DNA of 30,494 nucleotides, from IMG/VR virus record IMGVR_UViG_3300035199_000057, positions 1-30,494 of that record. One strand, given 5' to 3'. Both the position numbers and the translations under genes were made by a program. This document shows, piece after piece, positions 18,554 through 27,661 of the stretch. The first letter of the stretch is position 1. The number at the start of each line of letters is the position of its first letter. The notes under the pieces are model-generated. The model saw only the letters and a program-made list of their open reading frames with translations. It searched no databases and had not been told where the DNA came from. Source of the DNA: a virus.

Positions 18554-20662
18554 TTGCCGTTCTGGGACTTCCTCCGAAAGCAAGAACCGGGCGACGTAGC
18601 GGTCGCCGTCCCGCTCAATTATGACGTTGGACCGGCGACCTACCCGGACGCCAGCTTTGAATCATTCGCCACCGAGGGATACGCCAAGAGCGAGATCGTC
18701 CACGCTTGCATCCGCGAGCTTGCGGTCAGCGCGGCCTCTCCCCGGTACTACGTCCAGGCTCCCGCCCAAGGTGGCGGCGCCGTCGAGATAACCTCTGGCC
18801 TTCTTCACGACCTGACCAGCAAGCCCAACCCGACCTCCGATTGGTACAGTTTTATCGAGACCCTGGTCACATATCTCAACGTGGCCGGGAATACCTACAC
18901 CCTCAAGGAGCGCAACCGGAGCGGCAAGGTGTCCGCGCTTTACCACCTCCGGCCCGACCGGGTCCGGATCATCGGCGGTGATCACGGCGCCGAGGGTTAT
19001 ATCTACACGGTCGGCGGCAAGGACTACTCCATCCCGCGAGAGGACATCTGCCATCTGGCGCTGCCGAATCCCGGCGGCGACCTTTACGGCCTGAGTCCCC
19101 TTCAAGTCCTGGCGCGGAATGTCAATCTCGACTTGAATATGACCGACTTCGCCAAGGTCTACTTCCAGAACGCCGGCGTCCCGTCCGGTCTATTGAAACT
19201 CAAGCGGCGCCTCAATACCCAGGAGGAAGCCGCCACCATCCGGTCCCGTTGGCGGTCCCAATTCGGCGGGAGGAACAACTTCCACCGCATCGCCATACTC
19301 GATGAAGATGCCGACTATGTCCCGATGGCTAACGCTCCGAAAGACATGGCCCTCCCGGAACTCCACAACCTGACCGAGTCCCGGATATGCGCCGTCTTCG
19401 GCGTCCCGGCTATCCTGGTCGGGGCCAACGTGGGACTACAACGAAGCACTTATTCCAACTACCGCGAGGCCCGAATGGCCTTCCACTCCGAGACTCTGGA
19501 GCCGATGGTCTCTCGCATCCTCCGGCATCTTAACCGGAATCTGTTTGACGATTATCCGGGTAATGAGACCTTGACGGTGGACTGGGCCGAGATGCGCTCC
19601 GGCCTGGACGACCGCGAGGCGATGACCTCCAGAGTCACCGGATTATTCGCCGGCGGCATCGTGACATTGAACGAGGCCAGGGAACAACTCGGCTTGGTAG
19701 CTATCTTGGGCGGCGCGATCCGGCGTATCCCAGCGGCCATCTTTGAAGTGGCCGAGGGTACACCGGCCCCGGTGGCCGTTGGCGCCGCTCCGGTGGAGGA
19801 GTCGTTGCCGGTCGGGACGCTCAAGGAATGGGAAGACCTCCCGGCCTTGAAGGCGCCGAGGGTAGCGAGACGGGCCGGGATATTACGCCGCCAACTCCTG
19901 GAGGACCGGGAGGAGGAGACCGACCAGATGGCGAAGCGGGTCCAGCGGCACTTCCGCGGACTACGCAACCGGGTGGACGGCATCCTGGGACGGTGGATGG
20001 AGCGGACTAGCTCCGACTCCAAGGACTTCCCTCCGGGCTTTGATCCTTCCATGTTGGACTTACCGGACGGGATACCCGACCTCCAGGCCATCATCGAGCA
20101 AGCCATGACGCGGATGTCCAAGAAAACAGTTGACGCGATAAACGCCACCGGCCTCGCCGGGACGCTGGAGTGGACGGAACAACTACCCTTTGTCCAGTCG
20201 GTCTTGGTCCAGGCGCCAGCCAGGGCGACGATGATCCACCGGACGACCAACCGGGCCATCAGCCGAGCGGTGGGAATCGCTCTTGAGAATGGCTACTCCA
20301 TCGCGCAACTGGCGCGGGGAGTCCCGACCGCCGACCCTCCTTTCCCAGGTCTCCGGGCCATCCTGACCGAGACCGAGAACCGCTCCCGCCTGATCGCGAG
20401 AACAGAGGTCATGCGGAGCCAAAATCTGACCTCGGTCGGCTTCTTCAAAGAACAGGGCTTTAACTACGTCCGCGCCGACGATATAGACGGCGACCCGGAC
20501 GACAACTACATCGACCCTGGCGACCCGTATGGGCGGACATGCGCCGAGCGTAACGGCCAGATATACACCGTGGAGGACGCCCAAAACATAGACGACCATC
20601 CCAACGGGACTTTGAATTGGCAACCGATGCCCCGGAATTACAAGCCGGAGGAGACCGCATGA
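18554..20662 (+). CDS. Portal protein fused to Mu F/SPP1 gp7-type head protein
   Basis: A 702-residue protein. TTG 18554 is chosen because GGAGG (18543-18547) is six bases before it; GTG 18515, with no such site, would add 13 residues. Residues ~1-400 are an HK97-type portal: SEIVHACIRELAVSAAS, SFIETLVTYLNVAGNTYT, YHLRPDRVRII, DLYGLSPLQVLARN and FGVPAILVGAN are in family order. Residues ~540-650 resemble the Mu F/SPP1 gp7 minor head domain (SRLIARTEVMRSQN, then DPYGRTCAERNGQ). The fusion would tie the portal ring to an internal head protein. It overlaps the protease gene by four bases. Confidence 0.92.
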   Translation: MPFWDFLRKQEPGDVAVAVPLNYDVGPATYPDASFESFATEGYAKSEIVHACIRELAVSAASPRYYVQAPAQGGGAVEITSGLLHDLTSKPNPTSDWYSFIETLVTYLNVAGNTYTLKERNRSGKVSALYHLRPDRVRIIGGDHGAEGYIYTVGGKDYSIPREDICHLALPNPGGDLYGLSPLQVLARNVNLDLNMTDFAKVYFQNAGVPSGLLKLKRRLNTQEEAATIRSRWRSQFGGRNNFHRIAILDEDADYVPMANAPKDMALPELHNLTESRICAVFGVPAILVGANVGLQRSTYSNYREARMAFHSETLEPMVSRILRHLNRNLFDDYPGNETLTVDWAEMRSGLDDREAMTSRVTGLFAGGIVTLNEAREQLGLVAILGGAIRRIPAAIFEVAEGTPAPVAVGAAPVEESLPVGTLKEWEDLPALKAPRVARRAGILRRQLLEDREEETDQMAKRVQRHFRGLRNRVDGILGRWMERTSSDSKDFPPGFDPSMLDLPDGIPDLQAIIEQAMTRMSKKTVDAINATGLAGTLEWTEQLPFVQSVLVQAPARATMIHRTTNRAISRAVGIALENGYSIAQLARGVPTADPPFPGLRAILTETENRSRLIARTEVMRSQNLTSVGFFKEQGFNYVRADDIDGDPDDNYIDPGDPYGRTCAERNGQIYTVEDAQNIDDHPNGTLNWQPMPRNYKPEETA

Positions 20663-21708
20663 TCAACAAGTTTTTTATCTCGGACGCCAAAGTCCTGGAC
20701 GACCGCGCCGGTATTGTCGAGGCATACGTCAACACGATGGGAATCAGGGACGCGGACGGGGACATCATCGATCCCGGCGCCTTCAACGCCAGCATCAAGT
20801 CGAACCTCCCCATCCCGGTACTGGCCGGACACGACCAGAGCAAGTTGGTCGGGAAGGTCTTATTCGCCCAGTCCGAGCCGACCGGCTCCGCGGACGAGCA
20901 TCGGCTATATACCCGGATGCAACTCAATATGGAGACCCAGGCCGGTCAGGAAGCCTATAGCAACATCGCCGGCGAGTACATCCGGGAATGGTCGGTGGGA
21001 TTCAACCTCCCAGCCGGTGACGCGGTCGTCTATGACCGGGCCGGAAAAGAGACAACCCGCCGCATCCTAGACCTGGACTGGGTGGAGGTCTCCGCGGTCA
21101 TCCGCGGCGCCTCGCCTTCAACGTCAACCATCGCGGCCAAGTCGGCGACCGTCAAAGCTCCGGACACTTACTCCACCAGGGAGGAAGCCGAGTCCAGGGC
21201 CGACGCATTGGGATGCTCTGGCGCCCACCGGATGGAGGTGGACGGGGAATCCGCCTGGATGCCTTGCTCGACCCATTCGGCTTACGAGACCGCCGCGGAG
21301 GGGAGCCGTTATGCGGCCCCGGACCCGGAGGTCAAGCCTTATCCAAACTTCCACGCTTGCCGCATCCTGGAGCCGGACGCATTCGACCGCTTCCGGACAT
21401 CCTCCGAGACCATCGAGGACGGGGACTTTGACGGCAAGTCGGTCGAGATATTATTCGGACGCCACGCCGAATCTGGAGCGTGGTCACTAACGTCTTACCG
21501 GATGCCAGCCGAGGAGTGGTCAGAGACCGAGGCCCGGTCGTTCTGCCGCGCCCACGACGGCATCTTGTTCGAACCAGCCACCGGCGAGTCCATGTCGGAC
21601 GATCCAGTTGGCGCCGCCTCTGACACGGTCACCATGACCGCCTCGGACACGGCCAGCCATCGGTTACGCCTCGCCCGGATGCGCCTTGAATTGCAAACAA
21701 ACAGATAA
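20659..21708 (+). CDS. Prohead maturation protease with C-terminal extra domain
   Basis: A 349-residue protein starting at ATG 20659 in an ATGA overlap. The N-terminal ~160 residues are an HK97-type prohead protease: VEAYVNTMGIRDADGDIIDP, PVLAGHDQSKLVGKV with His58, REWSVGF with Ser112 and LDWVEVSAVIRGA with Glu143 as the likely catalytic set. Residues ~170-215 form a small extra domain (REEAESRADALGCSGAHRME, MPCSTHSAYE) often attached to such proteases. A disordered Asp/Thr/Ser-rich tail ends the chain. It should process the capsid protein and itself inside the prohead. Confidence 0.9.
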   Translation: MINKFFISDAKVLDDRAGIVEAYVNTMGIRDADGDIIDPGAFNASIKSNLPIPVLAGHDQSKLVGKVLFAQSEPTGSADEHRLYTRMQLNMETQAGQEAYSNIAGEYIREWSVGFNLPAGDAVVYDRAGKETTRRILDLDWVEVSAVIRGASPSTSTIAAKSATVKAPDTYSTREEAESRADALGCSGAHRMEVDGESAWMPCSTHSAYETAAEGSRYAAPDPEVKPYPNFHACRILEPDAFDRFRTSSETIEDGDFDGKSVEILFGRHAESGAWSLTSYRMPAEEWSETEARSFCRAHDGILFEPATGESMSDDPVGAASDTVTMTASDTASHRLRLARMRLELQTNR

Positions 21709-21721
21709 CAGGAGACATAAA

Positions 21722-23029
21722 TTGGATACAAAAGAACTGAGAAGCCAAGCCGGTGCATTGCTTGACCAGGCCCAGACGGCTATGGATCAAGGCGAGATGG
21801 ATACCTTCCGGCGATTAGTTGACGAGGCCCAGGTCACGATGACCAAGGCCGACGAGATCGACGCCGCCGCCTCCCAGGTGCGAAAGCTCCGCGGGGAGTT
21901 CAACCAACCATTGAACGCCATCCCGGTGACATCCAGCGATGTGGCGATCCACAACGCGATGGACACCACCGCCCGGACCAAGGGCGACTACAAACCGGCC
22001 TCCTGGGTGAAAGGACTCCCGGCGATGGCCCAACCCTTGTGGGTCCAGGAGCAGATGGGCGACAACGTCAAGGACGAGGCCCGGTTTATGACCGACGCCT
22101 TCATCAAGTGGTTCCGGTCACCGTCCGAGGACATGTTCTGGAAGACGGCCAGCGCGGACGAAGTCAAAGCCATGCAAGAGGATACCGACGCCGAGGGCGG
22201 TTTCTTCGTCCCGGAGCAGTTCATCAACCAGGTCGTACACGACACGGGCGTCCCAGGTTCCCAGCTTCGGCCCCTATGCACCGTCATCCGGGTCGCATCC
22301 AAGGACGGGTACATCCCAACCCTGGCAAGTGCGACATGGGCGGCAATAGCGGAAGAAGCCGCGCCGACCGAGTCCACGCCGGTGGTCGGCCAGGTCAGCT
22401 TCAGCATCGAGAAGTCCGGCGGTCTGGTCAAGGTCAGCCGCGAACTCCTGGAGGACTCGGCCATCAACCTCCCGGCGTTCCTGTCGCAGATATTCCAGGA
22501 AGCGGCGGGACAGTACGAGGACACGGGAATAATCAGCGGTAATAACACGACCCAGTACGCCGGCATCATGTCCGATGGGGATGTGGCGTTCTACACGATG
22601 GCTAATGCGACGAGCGTGGTCGGGGCCGATTTGATTGGGACTTATTACGCATTGAACGCCCAGCACCGGGCCAACGCCTCATGGGTGATGAAGTCCACCA
22701 TCGCGGCACTCATCAACTCGATCGCTATCACCGCCGCCGGGGTGCATTCCATCCCAAGCCTGACCGCGGCACCGGCTGACTTCATCCTCGGCAAGAGAAA
22801 CGTCTTGGTGGATGTAACGTCTGGCTTGGGTGGGAACATCACCTCAACGGAGAAGATAGGCATCTTCGGCGACTTCAAACAGTATTACATCTTCGACCGG
22901 GTGGGCTTCGCCATCCGCCGGAATGACAGTCTATACATGGGCAACGACCAGGTTGGCTTCTTTGCCACTCATAGGGGTGACGGCCAGGTCGGTCTTGCCG
23001 CCGCCTTCAAGATTCCGAGAGCCGCCTAA
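21722..23029 (+). CDS. Major capsid protein (HK97 fold)
   Basis: A 435-residue protein. TTG 21722 stands seven bases after GGAG (21711-21714) and is preferred to a Met codon at 21686 inside the protease gene. Residues ~1-60 are a charged coiled coil, the delta/scaffolding segment that the protease removes. The body has EGGFFVPEQFINQVVHDTGV, IEKSGGLVKVSRELLEDS, a WVMKSTIAAL segment, and a C-terminal FGDFKQYYIFDR and HRGDGQVGLAAAFKIPRA: the order of HK97-type capsid proteins. It is the main head shell protein. Confidence 0.94.
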   Translation: MDTKELRSQAGALLDQAQTAMDQGEMDTFRRLVDEAQVTMTKADEIDAAASQVRKLRGEFNQPLNAIPVTSSDVAIHNAMDTTARTKGDYKPASWVKGLPAMAQPLWVQEQMGDNVKDEARFMTDAFIKWFRSPSEDMFWKTASADEVKAMQEDTDAEGGFFVPEQFINQVVHDTGVPGSQLRPLCTVIRVASKDGYIPTLASATWAAIAEEAAPTESTPVVGQVSFSIEKSGGLVKVSRELLEDSAINLPAFLSQIFQEAAGQYEDTGIISGNNTTQYAGIMSDGDVAFYTMANATSVVGADLIGTYYALNAQHRANASWVMKSTIAALINSIAITAAGVHSIPSLTAAPADFILGKRNVLVDVTSGLGGNITSTEKIGIFGDFKQYYIFDRVGFAIRRNDSLYMGNDQVGFFATHRGDGQVGLAAAFKIPRAA

Positions 23030-23046
23030 TCAGCGGTCAGTTAATA

Positions 23047-23072
23047 GGGCGCGGGGCTTCGGCTCCGCGCCC
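23047..23072 (+). other. Stable UUCG hairpin after the capsid gene
   Basis: GGGCGCGGGGC pairs with GCTCCGCGCCC (11 bp, one G-U) around UUCG. No U tract follows and the next ribosome-binding site begins eight bases later, so it probably protects the abundant capsid mRNA rather than terminating it. Confidence 0.7.
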
Positions 23073-23088
23073 AACTCAGGAGGACAAC

Positions 23089-23298
23089 ATGCCCAATGTA
23101 ACTTGCATCCAGAGCTTCTCCGATGGGAGCGGGATCGCCTACGAGTCCGGCGTGGAGTACGACGTGCCGGCCGAGACCATCAAAGCCAACCCGGATTATT
23201 TCAAGCAGTCCGGGACCGCGGAGAATAAACAGGCCGACACCGCCGAGGACAAGTCCGACGACGGTGCCACCGAGGAAGTCACCGAGGAAGCTGAATAG
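23089..23298 (+). CDS. Small acidic head-region protein
   Basis: A 69-residue protein behind AGGAGGA. Residues 1-40 (VTCIQSFSDGSGIAYESGVE, YDVPAETIKANPDYF) make a small beta domain; the rest is a disordered Glu/Asp/Lys tail. Such proteins are frequent between capsid and connector genes and may decorate the head or assist assembly. The role is inferred only from position. It overlaps the next gene by one base. Confidence 0.65.
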   Translation: MPNVTCIQSFSDGSGIAYESGVEYDVPAETIKANPDYFKQSGTAENKQADTAEDKSDDGATEEVTEEAE

Positions 23299-24215
23299 TG
23301 GCGACTCGCCACACATACGCCAGCTCGGACGACCTCCGGGACTACCTGGCCGGGACAAGTTTCTCGTCCGGCTGGACGAGTGACGCCGGGAGCATCCGGC
23401 GCATCCTGGAGGCATCGTCCCGGCGTATCGACCTCTATTGCGAGGGCGGGACGTTTGGGCCGCTGACCGAGACCCGGTTCTACGACATCGGGTCCGGGTC
23501 ATTGGTCCAGTCTCCCCAGTACGCCGTCCTGGCCGGGACGGACGCCATCGCGACCACGGTCTCCCTGGCGAATGTCATCCCGCTGGACGGCTGGCTGGTC
23601 TCCCCGACGACGGTGACGGCCTACGACGACACCGACCGGGGAGCCAGTGCGGTATTAACCGAGGGCTATAACGCGGACTTCTGGCTGATGCCTTACAACG
23701 TCAGCCCAAAGACCATCTTCAAATTGAACGAGGACACCAGCAACACTTTGGACGCCGGTCAACAGACCTTATCCATCCTGGGAAGCTGGGGATATACCGC
23801 GGACACGTTGTCCGTCACTACGGCGGACGCTATAGGCTCCACGACCGCGACCTCCATCAGCGTCACCAGCGCGACCGACCTGGGACCGGCCCAGACCATC
23901 TTGATCGATTCCGAGCAGCTTTACATAACGGCCATCAGCGACAATACCCTGACCGTCCAGCGGGGCGTCAACGGGACGACCGCGGCCACACATTCCGGAG
24001 GCGCCGCGGCGACCCGGTACGACTACCCGGAGCTGGTCGTCCAGGCTTGTCTGGACATCGCCAAGCTGACCTTCCGCAACCGAGACCTCGGGGCGGTGGG
24101 TAGCATCGGCGCCGGGGAGATGTCGATGACGGTGGCCGAGGGAGAGGTCCGGTCGGTCTTGATGACCCTGGAGGACTTCCGGGTGACCGGGACCAGCAAC
24201 GGAGTGATCTTTTAA
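23298..24215 (+). CDS. Head-tail connector protein (HK97 gp6-like) with beta insertion
   Basis: A 305-residue protein starting with GTG (TAGTG overlap). The N-terminal helices (YASSDDLRDYLAG, SIRRILEASSRRIDLYC) and the C-terminal helices (YPELVVQACLDIAKLTFRNR, EVRSVLMTLEDFRV) are those of HK97 gp6/SPP1 gp15-type connectors. Between them, residues ~60-240 form a Thr/Ser-rich beta region; within it, DSEQLYITAISDNTLTVQRG is a small repeat-like module also found in tail proteins. The insertion makes it about three times the usual connector length. It should form the ring below the portal. Confidence 0.82.
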   Translation: MATRHTYASSDDLRDYLAGTSFSSGWTSDAGSIRRILEASSRRIDLYCEGGTFGPLTETRFYDIGSGSLVQSPQYAVLAGTDAIATTVSLANVIPLDGWLVSPTTVTAYDDTDRGASAVLTEGYNADFWLMPYNVSPKTIFKLNEDTSNTLDAGQQTLSILGSWGYTADTLSVTTADAIGSTTATSISVTSATDLGPAQTILIDSEQLYITAISDNTLTVQRGVNGTTAATHSGGAAATRYDYPELVVQACLDIAKLTFRNRDLGAVGSIGAGEMSMTVAEGEVRSVLMTLEDFRVTGTSNGVIF

Positions 24216-24619
24216 TGGCTGAACCATTCGGCGTCCATTTTGAGGTTACCGGCCCGGTCTTTGACGGCTCCGGCCTCCGCGTCATGCAAGGCATCATCAA
24301 CCGGGGGCTATTCGACATCGCGACCCTGGAAGGGGCCAACAAGGTCAAAGACCAGCTTTATGGCCCTCCGGCTTCGCAGTATTGGCAGTCGAAACCGGCT
24401 GACCGACACGGCGCCCATACCCGCGACCTCAAGCGGCGAGTTGCCGCCAGTCAACCGTCCGACAATCTGGCGATCTTCAACGCCGGCGGCGTCCATTACG
24501 CGCCGAAGATCGAGGCGTTGTATCACATGTTTGAGAACGCCACCAAGGCCATCGAACGGGACAAGGCCGCGCTCTATCACAAGTATATCGGCGGGGCTTT
24601 GATCGAGGCGTTCGATTGA
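24215..24619 (+). CDS. Head-tail joining protein (HK97 gp10-like)
   Basis: A 134-residue protein overlapping the connector by one base (TAATG). The order connector, gp10-like, tail terminator, major tail protein is the standard siphophage neck. The sequence has a beta-rich start (FGVHFEVTGPVFDG), a basic middle (HTRDLKRRVAAS) and a helical end (ATKAIERDKAALYHKY). Similarity to named families is weak; the call is by position and fold plan. Confidence 0.68.
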   Translation: MAEPFGVHFEVTGPVFDGSGLRVMQGIINRGLFDIATLEGANKVKDQLYGPPASQYWQSKPADRHGAHTRDLKRRVAASQPSDNLAIFNAGGVHYAPKIEALYHMFENATKAIERDKAALYHKYIGGALIEAFD

Positions 24620-25050
24620 GCCGCTCCGGAGCATTGGACAGGATCGATGTCTTGTTATCGACCATCACCGACCCGGCATTCGCCGCGGTCATCCGGGCCG
24701 AGCCTCTGGCGTTGTCCGGGACTCCCGTCCTGGCGTACTGGGTCCAGGGCCGGACCAACGGCTGGCAGACATTGTCGGATATTGGCTCGACGACGACCAT
24801 CATGGTCCGGGCTTATTTCCGGCTCCAGGCATCGGCTGATGTCCGGGAAAGCATCGAATTGGAACTCTGGGACGCGATGGTGGAGGTGGACACCAAGCTC
24901 CGGTCGGACGCCAACCTTGACGGGAATTGCACCGACTCCACGGTCGGGTCGGCCACGGTCGCCACGCTGGACATGGGCGGGGCTTTATACCGCGCCGCCA
25001 CCATCCCGTTTGAGATTCAGCTTTACGAGGAAGTAACCATCACTCCATAG
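24616..25050 (+). CDS. Tail terminator/completion protein (probable)
   Basis: A 144-residue protein starting with TTG in a TTGA overlap. It begins with a helix (DRIDVLLSTITDPAFAAVI), followed by beta strands around YWVQGRTN and TTTIMVRAYFRL, a helix (SIELELWDAMVEVDTKLR) and a final strand set ending in IPFEIQLYEEVTITP, the alpha/beta plan of tail-terminator proteins. It lies just before the major tail protein. Function inferred from position and layout: it caps the tail tube and joins it to the head. Confidence 0.7.
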   Translation: MSRSGALDRIDVLLSTITDPAFAAVIRAEPLALSGTPVLAYWVQGRTNGWQTLSDIGSTTTIMVRAYFRLQASADVRESIELELWDAMVEVDTKLRSDANLDGNCTDSTVGSATVATLDMGGALYRAATIPFEIQLYEEVTITP

Positions 25051-25059
25051 GGAGAGGAT

Positions 25060-25806
25060 ATGGCAAAGAAAAGCGGACTCGGTCAACAGATATTCGTTCA
25101 CGGTTACGACCTGAGTGGGGACGTTGCGGCCATCGACAACGCCGGGAGCCCTCGGGAATTGCTGGACACAACCGCCCTCAATTCTTCAGCCCACGAGCGG
25201 GTGGTCGGACTGTCGGACGGGAACATCTCGGTCTCAAGTTGGTTTAACGATGCGACCGAGCAAGAGCATGCCGCCTTCAAGGGACTGGTGACCACCGACC
25301 GGATCGTGACCTGGGCATTCGGGGCGACCCGCGGGGACGTTGCCGCTTGTCTGGTCGCCAAGCAGATCAACTATGACCCAAGCCGTGGGTCGGACGGGTC
25401 GTTATCTTTCACCATCGACACCCAGGCCGCATCGGGGGAGCCGCTGGAGTGGGGGAATACCCTCACAACCGGCAAGGAAACCCATAGCTCGGCGGCGGTC
25501 TCCACCAGCCGGGATGATGGTGCGACCACCGGCTACGGTCTGGTCGGCATCCTATCAGTCACTGCTGTTGATTCGGGAACAGCGACCGTGAGCATCCAAC
25601 AATCAGCCGATAACGTGACATTTGCGGACATTCTATCTTTCGTAGCGGTGGACTCCTCATCGACCCCAACTGCTCAGAGGTTGCCTCTCAGCGGGGCGAT
25701 ATTGCGATACCTCCGGGTGAGGACAACCGGGACATTCACGAATTGTGATTTTTGTATGGTAACCAGGAGAGGCACCCTGCAAGATGATGTCAGCCTCAAT
25801 CCGTAA
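25060..25806 (+). CDS. Major tail protein, long form with extra C-terminal beta domain
   Basis: A 248-residue tail tube protein. Residues 1-145 (MAKKSGLGQQIFVHGYDLSG, SPRELLDTTALNSSAHERVV, SVSSWFNDATEQEHAAFKGL) align with the whole of the shorter paralogue at 28347. Residues ~150-245 are an additional beta domain (GLVGILSVTAVDSGTATVSI, LRYLRVRTTGTFTNCDF) likely to project from the tube. It has AGGGAGAGGA in front of its ATG and overlaps the next gene by one base. It probably forms the tube or its outer decoration. Confidence 0.85.
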   Translation: MAKKSGLGQQIFVHGYDLSGDVAAIDNAGSPRELLDTTALNSSAHERVVGLSDGNISVSSWFNDATEQEHAAFKGLVTTDRIVTWAFGATRGDVAACLVAKQINYDPSRGSDGSLSFTIDTQAASGEPLEWGNTLTTGKETHSSAAVSTSRDDGATTGYGLVGILSVTAVDSGTATVSIQQSADNVTFADILSFVAVDSSSTPTAQRLPLSGAILRYLRVRTTGTFTNCDFCMVTRRGTLQDDVSLNP

Positions 25807-26102
25807 TGGACGACATCCAGGAGGAATTGCGCCTGGCGCGGGAGGAGTTAGCACGGCTAAAAACGCCGGAGGACAAGTCCGAAAAAATCCAGATGACGAG
25901 TTCGGATATCGTCCGGCTCGTGATAGCGGCGCCGGTGGTTTTCGTATGGCTGTTCCTGGGGAGCCGCATCATCATATCGGCAACAACAAGTCAGCATGTC
26001 CTCAGTAATGTGGAGCCGCTTGTTATGACTTTATCCATCTTGACCATCCCGGTTACGGGCATACTCCAGAGCTTATTCGCCGCACCAGGTAATGGTAAAT
26101 GA
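25806..26102 (+). CDS. Small membrane protein with two transmembrane helices
   Basis: A 98-residue protein coupled by TAATG to the major tail gene. A charged coiled coil (residues ~2-28) precedes two hydrophobic segments, about 35-57 (IVRLVIAAPVVFVWLFLGSR) and 70-92. It heads a block of membrane and small genes placed between the two tail-tube paralogues. Holin, or an exclusion or lysis-associated protein, are the obvious possibilities, but nothing diagnostic is visible. Confidence 0.65.
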   Translation: MDDIQEELRLAREELARLKTPEDKSEKIQMTSSDIVRLVIAAPVVFVWLFLGSRIIISATTSQHVLSNVEPLVMTLSILTIPVTGILQSLFAAPGNGK

Positions 26103-26980
26103 CATTATTTGAGAAGATATGCCGCATGGTGGGAGACCGGCGGATACCGTCTCCCAAGCTGCCAGCGTTCAAAATGTTTCGGGTGGGCTTTGCCAACCGT
26201 CATGTGACCACGGTCGTAGTATTTGCCATTGTGGTCAGCGCGGCGGCGGTGGCGGTGGGTCTGTACTTCGCCATCAAAGATGTGGCGTCCTCGACCTACA
26301 ACTGGCCGGAGCCAGCCGAATACCAGGTCACCGCCGAGGGACTCCAGACGATGGGCAAGAAGAACAAGGACTACCCGGACGGTACAGAGTCACAAACCCT
26401 ATCCATTCGACTAGGCGACGGTGCCCGGATTAGTACCCTCCGTGTAAACGCCACCCATTTGGGCCGCGCTGGCATAACCAAGGCTTTTGATATCAGCCCA
26501 TTAACTACCGGCGTCACTGGCTCAAAGGCGTTTCTATTTGTGGGGACTATGACCATCACTGATAGCAGTTTTCCGACGTTTTCCATGTCCGAGTCCCAGG
26601 TTGCCAATCTGACAACCGGGTTGAAATGCGATGGGCACACAATGGCAGCGACCCTATCGCCGAGTGTTCCGGAGCAAGTCCTCTCGTCCAAAAGGCTATC
26701 TTCCGAATACCTGGTAGACGGCAGCGTTGTCGATCGGGTCCAGATTCATATCACGGGGAATTCCGGGGCATACGTGGACCAGTTGATACTTAGTGGAGTG
26801 AAGGCGCATACTGGCTCCCTATCATTAAACCGGATGCGGATCGGGAGCCTGACCAGTAATAATACGAACATGATAGGCGACGGATCGGGCGTGGATAGCG
26901 CCTCGTGCGTGTATGAATCAAGCACCGAGGCCAAAAACATCTCATCCTCTATCCAAGACGTCCCTATCCTGGTGCAATAA
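26099..26980 (+). CDS. Membrane-anchored extracytoplasmic protein, unknown function
   Basis: A 293-residue protein with an ATGA overlap. After ~35 basic residues comes one membrane helix (about 36-59, VTTVVVFAIVVSAAAVAVGL), then a ~230-residue beta-rich, Ser/Thr-rich domain that should lie outside the cytoplasm. There are only two cysteines in it (CDG and SCV), which might form a disulphide. No lysozyme, amidase or peptidase motif is seen. Superinfection exclusion or a surface-modifying role are possibilities without proof. Confidence 0.6.
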   Translation: MTLFEKICRMVGDRRIPSPKLPAFKMFRVGFANRHVTTVVVFAIVVSAAAVAVGLYFAIKDVASSTYNWPEPAEYQVTAEGLQTMGKKNKDYPDGTESQTLSIRLGDGARISTLRVNATHLGRAGITKAFDISPLTTGVTGSKAFLFVGTMTITDSSFPTFSMSESQVANLTTGLKCDGHTMAATLSPSVPEQVLSSKRLSSEYLVDGSVVDRVQIHITGNSGAYVDQLILSGVKAHTGSLSLNRMRIGSLTSNNTNMIGDGSGVDSASCVYESSTEAKNISSSIQDVPILVQ

Positions 26981-27378
26981 TGAAACACCTTGGACTTATC
27001 GGCGCCGTCCTCCCGCTGGTATTACTAGCGGTCGGCCTGATCGGTTGGGTGCTGACGGTCAGGAATGACGTTACCGACGCGGTCAAGCAGATAACCGCCG
27101 TCCAGGAGGAGGTCCGAGCCATCAACGAGCGGATGGAGAACGAGCGGACGCTCCGGACGACCCTCCACGCCGACCAGGCGGGAGACCTGGTGGACATAAC
27201 CAACGATATCACCGAGCGCATCAACGGGCTGGAGACCGACCTCGTACTGGCAAACGATCAGATGGCGACAATCATGGGCGACCATGAGGGATTCGCGGAC
27301 GTACTCCGGGAGCTGGGAGAGATCGGGGTATTGCCGTCCGGGGAGCGCCGGGAGTATGGCGGGTACGGCGGCAAGTGA
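26980..27378 (+). CDS. Membrane-anchored coiled-coil protein (spanin-like topology)
   Basis: A 132-residue protein with an N-terminal membrane segment (about 4-26, LGLIGAVLPLVLLAVGLIGW) followed by a long charged helix (~30-105) with heptads and a Gly/Tyr tail. This resembles inner-membrane spanins or holin-associated coiled coils. No lipobox partner is encoded next to it, so a true spanin is doubtful. It overlaps its neighbours by one base on each side. Confidence 0.6.
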   Translation: MKHLGLIGAVLPLVLLAVGLIGWVLTVRNDVTDAVKQITAVQEEVRAINERMENERTLRTTLHADQAGDLVDITNDITERINGLETDLVLANDQMATIMGDHEGFADVLRELGEIGVLPSGERREYGGYGGK

Positions 27379-27548
27379 TGCGGAGGATGAGCAATCGACT
27401 CGATAACGGACTGGACCGGGACGGCTTTACCTTGGGAGTAACCCTGGACTGGAGCCATGTATTCCTGGGGATAATCGGCATCTTGTTTTTAGCCCTGGCC
27501 TTCTTTGTCGGGCTGGCTTACGGGGTGGGCGTTATATGCGATTCCTAG
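27378..27548 (+). CDS. 56-residue single-span membrane protein
   Basis: Starts at ATG 27378 in a TGATG overlap. A polar N-terminus (RRMSNRLDNGLDRDG) precedes one long hydrophobic segment (about residues 27-53, VFLGIIGILFLALAFFVGLA). It overlaps the following membrane peptide by 13 bases. Such tiny tandem membrane genes are typical of lysis or host-interference cassettes; the role here is open. Confidence 0.62.
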   Translation: MRRMSNRLDNGLDRDGFTLGVTLDWSHVFLGIIGILFLALAFFVGLAYGVGVICDS

Positions 27549-27661
27549 CGCTAATAGTTTTGGCTGGTTTGGTCGCCATCATCGGGGGCGTCCTGATGTT
27601 GGGCTGGTTATATGAGGGGCCGCGGCGCCTGGTAAGACTCGCCGCTGTTAAGGCGTATTGA
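27536..27661 (+). CDS. 41-residue single-span membrane peptide
   Basis: ATG 27536 lies inside the end of the preceding gene and the frame ends in a TGATG overlap with the next. One hydrophobic helix (about 3-25, FLALIVLAGLVAIIGGVLML) is followed by a basic tail (EGPRRLVRLAAVKAY). The helix with a positive C-terminal end suggests an N-out or signal-anchor topology. Could be a holin-like or toxin-like peptide. Confidence 0.58.
   Translation: MRFLALIVLAGLVAIIGGVLMLGWLYEGPRRLVRLAAVKAY

Noticed and set aside
18515-18556. GTG 18515 as portal start.
   Set aside because: No Shine-Dalgarno; TTG 18554 has GGAGG at six bases. It remains a possible alternative.
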